64,000 nucleotides of DNA from Rhynochetos jubatus (Eukaryota; Chordata; Aves; Eurypygiformes; Rhynochetidae), in assembly GCA_027574665.1 (NCBI GenBank), contig CM050655.1:13449170-13513169 (forward strand). Reading direction: 5' to 3'. The first letter of the stretch is position 1. Each line of letters starts with the position of its first letter. Position numbers and translations under genes: made by a program. Below are positions 52,020-64,000 of the stretch, in pieces. A model generated the notes under the pieces. It made no database searches. It was given only the letters and a program-made list of their open reading frames with translations, and was not told the DNA's origin.

Positions 52020-52225
52020 TTTCAACTAATATTTGTCTATTTCTTTAAAAAATGGAAATTCCAGAGCCTGGCTAGGCTTTCTGTTCCAATGTTTCATATC
52101 CTCAATATTAGAGAATAGAAAAAGGTTTTCTTCATACCAAATATAAACTTTCTGTGGTGCAATTTAAAATCTAATCTATCTTGCCTTACCAAATGTATTC
52201 CCAGATACCTGCAGGAGACAAAAAG
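52020..52225 (-). mobile_element. Old CR1 LINE fragment, minus orientation
   Basis: The plus strand follows the complement of the CR1 3' region in order. AATGGAAATTCCAGAGCCTG stands for the GGGGACTCCACAGCCTC segment, then TTCTGTTCCAATG, then GGTTTTCTTCATACCAAATA with TAAACTTTCTGTGGTGCAAT (CR1: TTCTTCCTAATATCCAATCT, AAACCTCCCCTGGTGCAACT). The tail end is missing and divergence is high, so this is an old copy. Boundaries are approximate. Confidence 0.65.
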
Positions 52226-55208
52226 TATAGTTTTCCTGTCTTTGCATATACATTCCACTGATTAGGAGATTATAATTATTTTAACTTTATTTTGCAGGTA
52301 AACAAACCAGAGGAAAATTTACTACAGTATTTGAAGAGAAGAGAGAGAGAGAGAGGAGTTATAAGAAAAGCAAGTAAGTAAATCAACTTGTCAGCCAGTT
52401 TTTATATTTTAAAAAATATTGAAAACCCCAACATGAAAAAAATCCCCCAAACCCTGCTAGGAATGATCATAGGAATAATACTACCCAGAGAGATAATAGG
52501 TTATATCTAATTTAGGATTTAAGGTACAATAGTGGGATCTTTTAAGAGAAGGTATTATTAGACACCCTTCAGTTTCATCATCCAGTATTACGGTAAATAT
52601 ATTTCCATCAATAGCTGTATTGCACTACTACCTGCCAGAAAAGGTTGGCTAAAGAGCATTTTATATTTCTGAGCAAAAAGACACGACTGGATTTTTGCCT
52701 TGACACAAAAAATATCTTTTCTTTCCTCTTATCAGCTCTTCATCCAGTACCAAGGGTTGCTTAATTAGTTATTTCTTCCAGTTATTTAATCTATTTATGA
52801 AGCAACATATTTATTAAAAAAATTTGGACAGCAGGCTTTAAAGTGTGATCATGTCTATAAGATTCATGTGTAATGCATATATAGATAATATTTAAAATAT
52901 GTTTCCTAATAATAATTCTAATATACTTCCTCTCTGTGTAGAGAACGATTAAAAAAGGGTTTATATTTCTTTGTTTGAATGAACATTCAGTTACAATTCT
53001 GGTTTATTTGTTCAAACTGCTGACATTTCCATGGTCTTTTATTAAAGACCTGATTAACCTGCAGAAAGAGCACGATGTTTGTGCAAAGCTTATGTTCTCT
53101 AAGCCTGCTTCGCACCCACATATTGCCTTCTGCTAGGGGAACACTGGTAATGTCAGCAGCCCCTACCACATGACACCACCTTCAGAGGACTGACCGCTCT
53201 GTCAATACAGTGTGATAGAGGATGTCAGGAAGCAGAACACGAGGAGCAGTTAGCCTCAGCCTTTGGTCAGCCGTAGCACTGCTGCTAGGGGCTCTGGGCA
53301 TGCAGGAAATAGCTGACCATGCAGCTCTGCTAACACCTTTATCCACATTCTTGTCTACTGTGCCGGCATCTGGTTGTCATAATAATCAACTTTCCCACAG
53401 ATCTGCTGTTTCTAGACAAAAGTATGCGCCTAAAAGAACTGAAGCCCCCTGTATGTGACACTCTCAGATGTGCTGAGAATATTCTTCCTGAGCTGATAAT
53501 TCCTTCCCTGGTTTAGGAGTCTTTGAAAGTTAAAGCACTGTCTTCACAGACATGGGGAAAATTAATACAACTAAGAAAATTTACCTATGTGCATTTTAAA
53601 GCAAGCTGGCAGAAAGATTCTGCATCAATTGAAAAAACACCTCATGGTGTCTAAGATGTTTAATAAAACCAAACTCTTTACAGCCTCAGTATCCGTTTTC
53701 CCTTTACCTGATGTCTCAGGTTATGACACTCATAAACAACGGCACAATCTAATCAACAGATCAGCAATTCCCTTTTTATCTAAGCCAAGCGCTCAACAGT
53801 TGGAGATTCTAAATTGAAAGTGAATTTATTAACGTTACACTGTACCATGAGGTCCCTACTTCAGACACAAAATTGGTAACAGGTTATAAAATGCAATATA
53901 CGACTCTACTAAAGTCATTATCAACTAATTTAAGATATGACATGGCAGTGCTAAAGGGAAATAAAGTAATCTTGAGGGGATGCAACAAGTAGAAAGGATG
54001 CAGAGTTATGTAATTGCTGAGTCAAAGACAAGTGCAAACCTGAACCGATTAAGCTTTATATGAACAGCATCTTTTAAATTTCTTGATCTATTTTGCACAG
54101 GTAAACCACCACAAATATGTCATAATTTTAAAAAAATTATCACAGCCAGGAGTGTCGTTTTCTAGGCTGATTGCACACTGTTTGCCTTTCACTTGTGCAT
54201 GATGTTTATATTATTTCCCAACTTTGTATTTTCTAGAAAAATGAAGTTGATATACTCAGCCCCAAAGAAAAATTTGCAGATGAAAAAAATAAATACTAGT
54301 CTTAAGTTCCTATGTGCATCTTCTCAGTGCTTCCTTGTAATCACACAAGAGTTAAAATTCAGAAACTTAGCCAGGTATTCTAGGAAGGCATGGACTTGCA
54401 TACCTTGTGCAAGTTTTTTCAGTCTTAAAAATCTCTGCTGAATGCAATGTTTTTTGTAGAAAATCTCTGTGAAACTCTCTCTTACACGACGGGAATAAAA
54501 ACATGAAATCCTGCTTGTATATCCACACCTGCCCTTTAAGGTACACTGCAAATTCAGGCTTCAGTGAACTCCAGCTCTTTTTTTGACTCAGATAAATCAA
54601 CATTATGCCTCTACTCTTCCAGATAGCTACGGGTTCCACTAAAGGGCCTGCCAAATCTGCACAGCAAAGGGTCCACGTGACAGAAACATGAGACTTGGAG
54701 GGCGAGAAGAGATTTTCATGCTTTCTTTTTTTTTGTCTCTCTGTACATTTCCCCTTTAAACTCCTGTTACTCCTTTTTATTTTCTCTGTGTCAGTTAGCA
54801 CCTCAGCTCAGCCTGCTTCCTGAGTGTTAGCAGTCCCAGGAGGCAGCATTTTCCAACCAGCAAGGTACATATTGACAATCCAAATCTTCACAGTTGTTCT
54901 GGGTGTGAAGATTATACACACTGAAAATAGCAGGGTAGAAAGAGAAGGTTTGTCTTCCAACATCATCAGAATAGCAACGTATACTACCATGAAATTGTTT
55001 AAGGACTAGTGAGTGCTGGAGTAGTTTGGGGCTAAATTTTTAAAGGTATGATGTAAGTGTTCAACTTCCAGCGAATACTTACATCTAAAGACCTTTCAAA
55101 AGCTGGATTCTGTATCCTTAAGTGTAAAGAACACCAAAAAAGTTAGTGGAAATTACTAACATTTAATTACATTAAAGCATGACCCTTGAAAATACTAGAT
55201 GAAAGATA
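52226..55208. other. Non-coding stretch; GA microsatellite only
   Basis: A GA-rich microsatellite lies at 52,334-52,357. Open frames of up to 144 codons near 54,200-54,800 have no recognisable domain. Confidence 0.45.
52334..52357 (+). repeat. (GA)n microsatellite
   Basis: About nine GA units with one interruption. Confidence 0.8.
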
Positions 55209-55252
55209 TATCAGATATTAAACCAGAGCTAAACTTGATCTTAGCCAAAAGG
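55209..55252 (-). pseudogene. U2 snRNA pseudogene fragment (RNU2-like)
   Basis: On the minus strand CCTTTTGGCTAAGATCAAGT (55,252-55,233) equals nucleotides 13-32 of vertebrate U2 snRNA. After a short decayed stretch, GTTTAATATCTGATA (55,223-55,209) equals nucleotides 52-66. About ten bases between the two blocks are missing. So are the first twelve nucleotides and everything after about nucleotide 66. The branch-point recognition stretch GUAGUA is altered. There is no sign of the snRNA promoter elements (PSE, DSE) in the right place. This is a retroposed or decayed copy, not a working snRNA. The recognition rests on two exact blocks of 20 and 15 bases in the right order. Confidence 0.85.
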
Positions 55253-57852
55253 GCACTTGCCTGTATTCAGTTTTGAGTAACATCTATATCAGATTGGCAC
55301 TCATAGCCCATACAATGACCTTTTTAAAATTCATTTCTAACATTTGGTTTTATATAAGCGGGAGAAAGTTTCAGCCCAGATGCTGCCTTTAAAGGGGTGC
55401 ATTTCTACTACAGAAGAGAAGATGATGGCAGGAAGCACCTCATGAGACCATGGCTGTTATTCAAAAGAAACCAGAGCGTCTATGTTATTTAAAAGGTATA
55501 AAAGTCTCTCTAGGATATCAAAAGCAAATTCTTTTCACAGAGAAGTAAACTTAAAGAAAGAGCTGGATGTAAGCTAGAGAATCATGATATGTTGCATACA
55601 TGTGAAATTTGGGATAAAAATGTAGAAGTTTAATGGAATTGATTACTGAAAAGGTTTTTGTTTTTATTATGGAAAGAACATGTGCTCCTAGTCCTGACTG
55701 GCAAAGTATAGAAATAGCAGAGCAGCTATCACTGATGTCTAGAATACTTTGTGGCTCTTTGAAAAGGCTTTTCTTACCCAGCTGGTTTTAAGTGATACCA
55801 AATATAAAGTCCTTTGGACTATAATTATTCCAGCAAAGGAGAGAAGGATTGGAAGAGTTTAATACCCAACTCTTTATCTAGTTGCTCACTGTTCTAAGAA
55901 TGCAGGGAAATAGCTATTTCAATTTAATAACATTTCCATTACTAAATTCTCCCTCTCAGAGCAACAAAACAACAGCATTGTCCTGCTCAATCACAAAATG
56001 AGACTTTAAGAAATGCAGTAGCAAAGCTTGGAGGGTGAATATTAAAGTTACCTTCTTCTCAGTACAGCCAGAGCTGCAGTCAAACATGTATGAGTTCTGC
56101 TGACAGTGCCTTCATGTTGGCTCCAAGTGACAGAAGCAAAATAACCTAAGAAATATCTGTAGGCTTGTCATGTGCTAATATTCTTTTGATAATGCAGACT
56201 GTTAATCCTAACCCAGGTAAAGAGAAGAAAAGAAATTGGGTTCTTATCTTAAAGAGTCCACATTGGCCAGATGAACATTTCAAGGTCATCCAGCATCATT
56301 ATAAACAAAAAAAAAAACCGCTTGGCTCCATTATGCTGCTAAAATCCCATCTGGCTGACAACATTTTCACCAAACACAACCAATTTATTTTTGTTTTAAG
56401 CTTTAATTAAGTATTATAGATTGAAGTGAAGTAATTAATAAATTTAAAGTACACTGACCCCCCGAGGGCCAATACCTCAATCAGGTGATGCCTGAGGAAA
56501 GGAAATGCATGAAATAAAACAAACCAGTTTTTTTTCCCCTCAGTCTCTCCTAGTAAATCAAAGAAAGGAATTTTTATATCAATTGGCAGTGAGTCTATGT
56601 CTAGTCTGACTGCTGACACAGTTAGCCATAATAATAAAAAACATTTCTGTGGGAAGTGAAAATGCAGTTTGAATGTTAATAATGCCTTCATTTTCTATCC
56701 TGATTGATTAGTTTGAATAAAATTCAAGCAGCAGTGTCCCTGCCCCAATTACTTATCTCAGGAAAATCACAGAAATCAAGTAATGTGTGAGTTAGTAATG
56801 TATATAAGCAACTGTCTATATAGGGAGCTCCATTTCACAGACAGTTCTCGAAGAAACATAACGGTGATTAGGCAGGAAATCATTGCAGAACAGGTTTCAA
56901 ATTCTGAGCATTTTTCAATTCCACATCACTAATGGTTATCACAGATAGAATTTGCTTAGCAAACACAGTATAGAAAAGGCCATTTAGTACAATCTGGACA
57001 GTGAAATTAAAACTACTTGCCCTATTAACTAAAACATTTGAAGTATTCAGACTATGTTTTAAAAGAATAATGAGATAGCATATTGTGACTCTCCCCCAAA
57101 CCAACCTTCGAAACCTCGAACAAGTAAGCATAAATTAGTTAACTCTCTCAAAAGTCTGGCTCAGCTTGCTGATACATGCAAAAGCCAACATTGGTGAGCC
57201 AAGTCTATGTATTAAGTTCGCATTTCGTTATAAAACTGTGTACCACATACTTTAAATATATTTAACACATTTACGTTTCCATTTTCCAAACAGCTGAGGA
57301 TATATACCGTTATTAAAAGCATATTCTTAATCTTCTGACACTGAAAACCCCAATTTCAGTGTTTTCTTTGTATGTTAAATGTGAATGACTGCTCCTCATG
57401 AAGTTCAGAGCATTAAACTTACGCTTATACATTTGTTAAATGCCTCACAGTTCATTTGAGTTCTTTATTAATATGGAATAAAGAGTTTAACATCATCCAT
57501 AGCCCACTAATAACTCCTGTGACATTACCTGGGTCATTGTTTTATATATAACAAATATTTTCAACTACTGAGGCATAATATGCAAAACAAATATTTGGGT
57601 CTTAGTTGTTTATTCTCCTCTACAGGAAGAAGTAGTTCTTCAGAACATAACTGCATCTGACAGAGGTGTGCCCAGTAGATTTGGAAACAGGAGCTGAGCA
57701 TGTAAAGTTTGGAAATTTCATTTCCTAGTCAAAATGGAAGTAGATGCCCCAAAATGACAGCATTCATACCTTAAAACTGTGAAAATCAACCACTTTGCTC
57801 TTCCTCAGGATAAATAATACTACACATACAAACATCTTAGATGAAAGATGGC
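55253..57852. other. Non-coding stretch; nothing recognised
   Basis: AT-rich sequence with only short chance frames. Confidence 0.45.
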
Positions 57853-58098
57853 AACTGGAAAACAGAAGATTCATTCAGAACGTGAGGAAACCCTTCTTCA
57901 CTGTGAGGGTGACAGAGCACTGGGACAGGCTGCCCAGAGAGGTGGGGGAGTCTCCTTCTCTGGAGACTTTCCAAAGCCGCCTGGACTTGTTCCTGTGTGA
58001 TCTGCTCTAGGTGATCCTGCTCTGGCAGGGAGTTGGACTAGATGATCTCTAGAGGTCCCTTCCAACCCCTAACACTCTGTGAATCCGAGTGAATCTGT
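57853..58098 (+). mobile_element. CR1 LINE 3' fragment, plus orientation (youngest copy in the window)
   Basis: The segment carries the avian CR1 3' signature in order: GAAACCCTTCTTCACTGTGA, GAGCACTGGGACAGGCTGCC, CAGAGAGGTGGGGGAGTCTC, GACTAGATGATCTCTAGAGG and TCCCTTCCAACCCCTAACAC. It ends in a short CTGTGAATC-type terminal repeat. It is 5'-truncated near 57,853, as most CR1 copies are. A 71-codon frame at 57,795-58,010 overlaps it and is repeat-derived, not a host gene. Of the CR1 pieces here it is the closest to consensus. Confidence 0.92.
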
Positions 58099-58329
58099 GA
58101 AAATTCTGAAAGAAAAATTACCTTCAGAAATCGAAACATGGAATGGCATTGCAGCAATTTGCAGATAAAGCTCCCTTTCCCATACAGGAAAACAGGAATG
58201 AGAAGGGAATAAATCCTTGTTGTGAAAGACATGAAAACTGATAGATTATTTAAATTTCTCTTTGCTGAAATCAGCCCTGGAAATCAGACTTTCAAATGTT
58301 TTGCCGCCCCCTCTCTTGGGGCTGAGCAT

Positions 58330-58355
58330 CAACAGTACGCTGCTGTGTACTGTTG
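58330..58355. repeat. Short perfect inverted repeat
   Basis: The arms CAACAGTAC (58,330-58,338) and GTACTGTTG (58,347-58,355) are exact complements around the eight-base loop GCTGCTGT. Confidence 0.6.
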
Positions 58356-59788
58356 TTGAATTATGACCTACTGCAGAAACAGTACACTTGGCATCACAGC
58401 TTCATAAATCACAAATTGATGTCCCTGAACAAACATACAACTCAGTAGAGTTTTTCCAAATGTGTCCAGAGGACATTTTGGATTAAGCAAAAATGATGAA
58501 TGATTTATCTTTGATTTTCCTTGGAAATATAAACCTATTCTCTAAGTGGTTCATGTTAACAAGCACTTAAAATACATCCAAGAACAACCTTTTCACTTAT
58601 TGGGATGGATATTGTGGCATGTTAGTTGAGCAACAGGGGTTTATTCACACAGCACTTGTTTTTCAGTAAGCCAAACTGTTCTGGCAACAGGTTTGGGGTC
58701 CTCACTGTTGAGCATAATTCCTTTACTTCAGCAACAGACTGATGATCTCGTTTCCAGCATCCTCCCTGAGATAAATGAAAGGCTCGCTACTCAGCCAGTT
58801 TTTCAAATCAACATCACATAGCATTAGTCTCAGAAGGACAGAAAAGAAACATATCACCCTAGTCACAGTGGGCAGAGATGTGACAAACAAAAACACCCCA
58901 TCAGATTGATAACAGAGAAAGCTGATCAGTCACCTCCATTTACAGTGAACAGTTCTACTTTTCCCACTGCAGGAGAGAAAACCATAGAAAATAAGCAAAG
59001 CGCACAGTAGCAGTATCTTGTTGCACTGGTGTTAACAAGATCAGCAAAATCCATGGACCTGGATGTTCAAGTGGGACTAGCACAGCATTGCTGCACTTAA
59101 GCAGAGTTTGGGTGTGTTTACCCTTGCAGAGGAGTTGTCCTTGGAGCTGAATGCTTCAGCTTTAGATAGAGAGATGCAGTTAGCTTCAAACTGTGCCATT
59201 AACAAAGACCAGTCAAGCTTTCTTATGTGAGGCAAATGTAAATAGCCAAATTCAGGCAGCTGGCAGAAAACAGCAGATTTGTAGCTGATTGTCACCAAAG
59301 ACAACAGAAATTCGACATGTTCCATGCTAAACAGGGACACCATGAGCAAAAATACTCGTATAACTTCACTGGAGGCAGAAATGCTCAAAATATTTCAAAA
59401 TTCTAAAAAAAATGCTTAATTCAAAATTCCAAAAGAAAGTGATATAAAGTGTTCAAGAAAGTTTCCAAAAATATCTGACTAATTTGGGTGCCTATTTCAC
59501 CCATACCAACTCTTTCAGATCTTGGTAAATGTATAATTTTATAAAGACTTGCAAAACAATAAAAGCTTCAATGCATTTAAGTTTGGGTAGACAAATTTTA
59601 AGCATCCAGCAAAGACAGAAGGGCAATAAGAAGAGTTTGATTCCTACTGACTTTCATGCAGGATTAATGTGTTTGATTCAGAAGTATCACAGTATTAGAA
59701 TAATTTCCCAAAAGACATACCTGAAATTGTAGCTGGCCATTTTGTAATACCATCATCTTCTCTTAAAGGTCTTATGCTGCATTGAACA

Positions 59789-59860
59789 ATAAAAAATCCA
59801 AAACAAACCAACCAAACAAAAAACGCACAACACTAACCAAAACAAACAAATAAATAACCC
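59789..59860 (+). repeat. A/C-rich (CAAA/CCAA)n low-complexity tract
   Basis: Irregular CAAAC, CCAACC and CAAATAAATA units over about 70 bases. Confidence 0.75.
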
Positions 59861-62800
59861 CACATCACAAGATTTTGGGTTGGGGCATGCATAATAAATG
59901 TGCTCAACACAAAGCTCAACTTTTGGGTGACATTCAGGAGGCATCAGGGCAGAAAGGTTTAAGTTTGTAGTGCTCTCTGAGGCCATGAGGCATTAAATGA
60001 CCTGCAAGGATTGACAGAACTGCTGAGGTGTATCGCTGGATCTCTTCTCGGGCTTCTTAGAGCAACGTAGCCTTATGCTTTCCCTTGTATACTGAATACT
60101 GCTGGCTAAAAGAAATTTATTCTTTTCTGGGCCAAGATCAATCCATGAAATTCTGTAACCTTTAGAAAATTACAATTATCTAAAAATGAGAGATTAAATT
60201 GTTCTGAACATTTAAATGAGAATAGCTGAAATCGCTTATGTCATAATAAAGTGTCACTTTCAATTATGTTTTTAATTAAAGCAACATTCCATTTTTTTCC
60301 CTGCTACTGCAACATTCACAGTTTTAAAATGTAGAAATAGATAAACAGTAACAAAATTTAGTTGTTACATTTTCATAAAAACGAGCACATTTACTTTTTC
60401 TGCTTATAATTGATCTAGGTAACAGTCAAGGAGGTACATTTTCTCCCTTAAGATCTGTAATACTGTGGGAATCAAACCAAGATGCGTATTTTCCAGATCA
60501 TTGATCCCCATGCTTAAACTGTTTGGTTTGTGACTCTAATTCTAACCTTTTCCCTTAGATTTTCTGGCTATCCATTTTAAATTTAAATTATGTCATTATC
60601 AAAATGTCCAGGACTTCCTAGGCTGTAAGTTAAATCTTGGTATTACGAGCAGCGGCTGATTTCTCAGCTGATTTTGACAGTGGACTTGAGTAAGAAAGCA
60701 CTAGTGTTTACTCATATTTTATAAAGCAGCATTTAGGGAAAAAGAGAAATCTTGTTATTCAGAGCGGATTCTGTTTCTGGACCCAAATCTTTGTGGGCAG
60801 CTTTTACTATGAATAAATTTAAAACCCCCTCAACATACACATTAGGGAAGGTCAACCCAACAACTCCTGCAGTGCTGTCAAGGTTTGCTACAGCATGGGT
60901 TGGGATCCGTAGGGCCAAGGTTCAAAGGCTTGGGTGCACAGGCGCAGGGAAAAAGCAATCACCCACACCAACATACTGTCCAACATACAGAGAAGGGGAA
61001 CAGCAGCTACAAGGACCCTAAGAGCTTTCCAATAGCAATTTATAAGAACTAGTTCAGGGGCCAGTGGGTATTTTAACAGCTATTTTGACTGACCCAAACC
61101 AGACAGTCTCCAGCATTACATTTATCCTCATTATACATGTTAAGAGACAGGAAAAAACTCAGTAAGGCACCCACCAGACGTTCCCCAAAAATAAGAATCC
61201 AGAAGTTTGGCAGACTATTAGACCTTCCAGACACAGGTAAGAGAACAGATGATCACTTGAAGTTCTTGAAAAGATTGCCCAAGAACTTGCTAGAAGCCAC
61301 CTTCACAGCAAAGCTAGAATTTTCACAGAAGCATTTGTCTTTTACATTTGGAGTTACTATTTCACCCCACTTCAGACTTGGTAAGTCTGAAGGCTAGACC
61401 ATTGTCACTATTCCAGTTTAGAAAGCTGAATAAATAGTCAGGTTTGCAATAAATTATTTTCTTGAGGCATAAAGGGTGGATACTTAAAACACACCTCACC
61501 ACATCCTTTCTTTAGTATAACCAATAACTTATTTATGCCTTCAGCACTCAAAAGTGTAATGGAGTTATCCAGGACACACGCCAATATAATCCTTATAGTA
61601 TACACTTACGATGCACAAAATATTTCAAATCTTTTATACTGAAATATTATTTAGCACACATAAAATCCTTCTTTATATGCAGACATTTAAGTTCTCTGCA
61701 ATTAAAAAAAAAAAATCTATTATTCTCGTGATTCACCCTGTGGAAGTGAAGCCTTCCTCAACATGTTAGTTTTGTATTGGTAGAAGACTGCATTTCTCAC
61801 AGATAGACCACACAAATCCATGCCTATTTTGCTGAAGCAGTTATTGCTAGGAATTTGTTTGCAAAGTATTTGAACACAGTAAATAACTCAAGCAGGCTCT
61901 TGTCAACATGCAGTAACACCTTTTACTGTTTCGTTTAGAAGAGGCATTTTTCCTCTCTCCCTCCACAGCACTTGTACTGAAGTTCATTGTTCTGCAAGTT
62001 CTATGACTGCTGCTGTGCAAAGTTCAGACTTAGCAAAGCTGCTTATCTGCATACTGCAATAGTCTAAGTAGCTGCCTACTGACTTTTTTCTTCTCCTTAA
62101 AAACCATCATGGCTTCTTCCAATATTTTTTTAAACACCCAATGTAAAGGACTGGAAGATAGACAAATAGTTTTTCCAAAGAAACTCATGAAGTCTGAAGA
62201 CTAGTTAACTCTCCATTAAGAGAAATGCTTTTCCTTGTGTTTCATCAAGAATATAAAGTAAATTCAATATCCTATATGAAAACCCCTTTATTCATTAAAG
62301 AAATAAAATTTCAGAAGTACACTGTAAATTAATATATCATGTTCTAATCAATATAACATAAAAATTGTTGATTTTTTTTTTCCCCACAGTTAAGGAACTT
62401 TTACAAGTACAGTAGCCTTACTACAATTTCTGGACATAAGCATTTTAAAAGGCACATATTAGAACCATTCAATTATGAAGACAGACAGCAGTATTTTTAG
62501 CAAGACCTTTCTAGCAAGCCATTTAAGATATATTACAAATAGGTGCCCAGAGTCCTGTCATATATCTTAAGCATGAACGATATGTCTGCAAGAATGCTGT
62601 AGCTTCATGACAATTTCTCAAATTCTATTCATGGGTTTAATAATTTCCCCATTTTTAAAAGATATCAAACCTTCAGACTCCTGTCATTTTATTAAAAAGT
62701 TAATTTTAAAAAGTGGCAGCATGTCTCTTAGTAGACAGAAATCTTTAGAATTATGCTTTCTTTAATGCCCATCTCAATACTGATCAAAAAGACATGAGCA

Positions 62801-64000
62801 TTTGGAAAGATGAACTCCTGCCTTTATGGTTTCTGATAATTCTATAGGTGGGCATTTCTCCACCATATAACATTAAGCTACTGACTTCTTTCAGTTATCA
62901 GACAACTGCTCCTGATTTTAATCTGGCTGCTTCTTTGTGCTGGCAGACTAGACAGACTGCCAAAACTCTGATCTTGAGCACCACAAGATGCCTTCCTCTA
63001 TCCAGAAAAAGACCAGTGGTGAACATTACTTGTGTTTTTTTCATGACGAGTAAGTAAAGTTCAGGTCCTTATGCTGGTGACTGCATGATTCAGTTGTGAT
63101 TTGTCTTTTGGCTAGTTTCTCACTTTCATGTGTGCTTTTGAAGAAGAACTGTACAAATTGTTTCTAATGAAATCCAAACCTGCTGACAGGTTTTATTATG
63201 AAACCTACATTTGGGCCCTTTAAAAACTTTCTCCATGATCCCAGGCTGAGCGACTGTGAGCAGATTTATGGTTTTGGGTGGAAATGATGCTGAACTCAAA
63301 AGGTTTTGTTTCATTTAATGTGAAACCGGGCAAATCTTAGCAACTTTGGATAACTCTTATTCTGTACTCTTCCAAAAGTTCAAACATGAAAGTCAAAGGA
63401 AAGCTAACAGAGACAAAACACTACAAGAATCTCTGGAAACAAAGCGGTATCTTTATCTTTCTTGACAAATGAACAGAAGGATTTACACAGCTGGAATACT
63501 CAAGTGTTGCTAATACTACGTAGTTTGCAATTTTCACATCATTTACTCCTGATTTTGGTTAGAAGGTATTTTTGCTCATGGTCTCCTGTTCATCTGATTC
63601 AAACGACCAAAATATTCACTGCATACTTCAGTTATTGATGTGATGCACAGACTCCTTTGGCTGCAGTGCAGCATGTTTACAGCCTAGGCAAGTGCATGGG
63701 AGGATAATACTTTTCAGATGGCTACAGAGCATTAAAGCTGTACTTTACTCAGGGAAGATGATGGCTCCCTTCACCACTGATATATAACAAGCCATGGAAT
63801 TAAAACTCATGAAGCAGGAGGTGAGATTTCTGAGGACAAAAAGAAATTAGTGATCACAGTGCAGAGGCAAACACTGAAGGGAAAGGCTATAGGGCATAAA
63901 ATGCAGAAGCAGTAGGAAGACAGACATAAAGAGTACACGAGGCAAGAGAATTCTAGGAGTAGACAAAGGAGTCTTACAGGTGGTGAGGATGATCACAAAT

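Larger units (their letters stand above)
58099..64000. other. Non-coding stretch; simple repeats and a short hairpin
   Basis: No exon, RNA gene or dispersed repeat was recognised. It holds a nine-base-pair hairpin (58,330-58,355), an A/C-rich tract (59,789-59,860), an A run near 61,702 and a T run near 62,371. Confidence 0.45.

Noticed and set aside
1-64000. Search for tRNA, rRNA, U6, 7SL, CRISPR arrays and phage or bacterial genes
   Set aside because: None was seen by eye. The window has vertebrate nuclear character throughout.

Overview
The window looks like nuclear DNA from a bird. It is AT-rich and mostly non-coding, with sparse, old interspersed repeats. The recognisable repeats are CR1 LINE pieces, with the avian-type 3' end at 57,853-58,098, plus MIR-type SINE remnants. 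There are no bacterial-style operons or long plausible reading frames. The species cannot be named from the sequence.

The only gene signal is at the centre. A two-part CpG island (about 35,085-35,945 and 36,180-36,665) carries a cluster of GC boxes. At its low-coordinate edge, on the minus strand, lies a short coding exon: an ATG in good context, 15 codons of signal-peptide character (MPSAGWTAGLLLLCG) and a consensus GTAAGT donor in phase 1. This is best read as the promoter and first coding exon of a secreted or membrane protein transcribed right to left. The gene cannot be identified from 15 codons. IgSF/CXADR-type genes share this layout, but that is only a weak guess.

Layout: 1-35,175 is probably the start of a large first intron of that gene, since no second exon could be recognised. 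It holds CR1 pieces at 7,222-7,329 and 15,548-15,705, a MIR remnant near 13,105-13,185, a short tandem duplication at 6,933-7,007, two GC-rich islets and several A/C-rich tracts. From 36,666 to 64,000 is upstream flank with no exon recognised. It holds a small CpG cluster with an AP-1-like site (40,145-40,310), a MIR-like remnant (about 48,072-48,130), a long imperfect hairpin (49,623-49,685), two CR1 pieces, a decayed U2 snRNA pseudogene (55,209-55,252), and microsatellites.

No tRNA, rRNA, CRISPR array, intact mobile element or recognisable endogenous virus was found. No convincing undescribed system was found. The items most worth checking are the identity of the central gene, its split CpG island and upstream ORF, the U2 pseudogene, and the hairpin at 49.6 kb.
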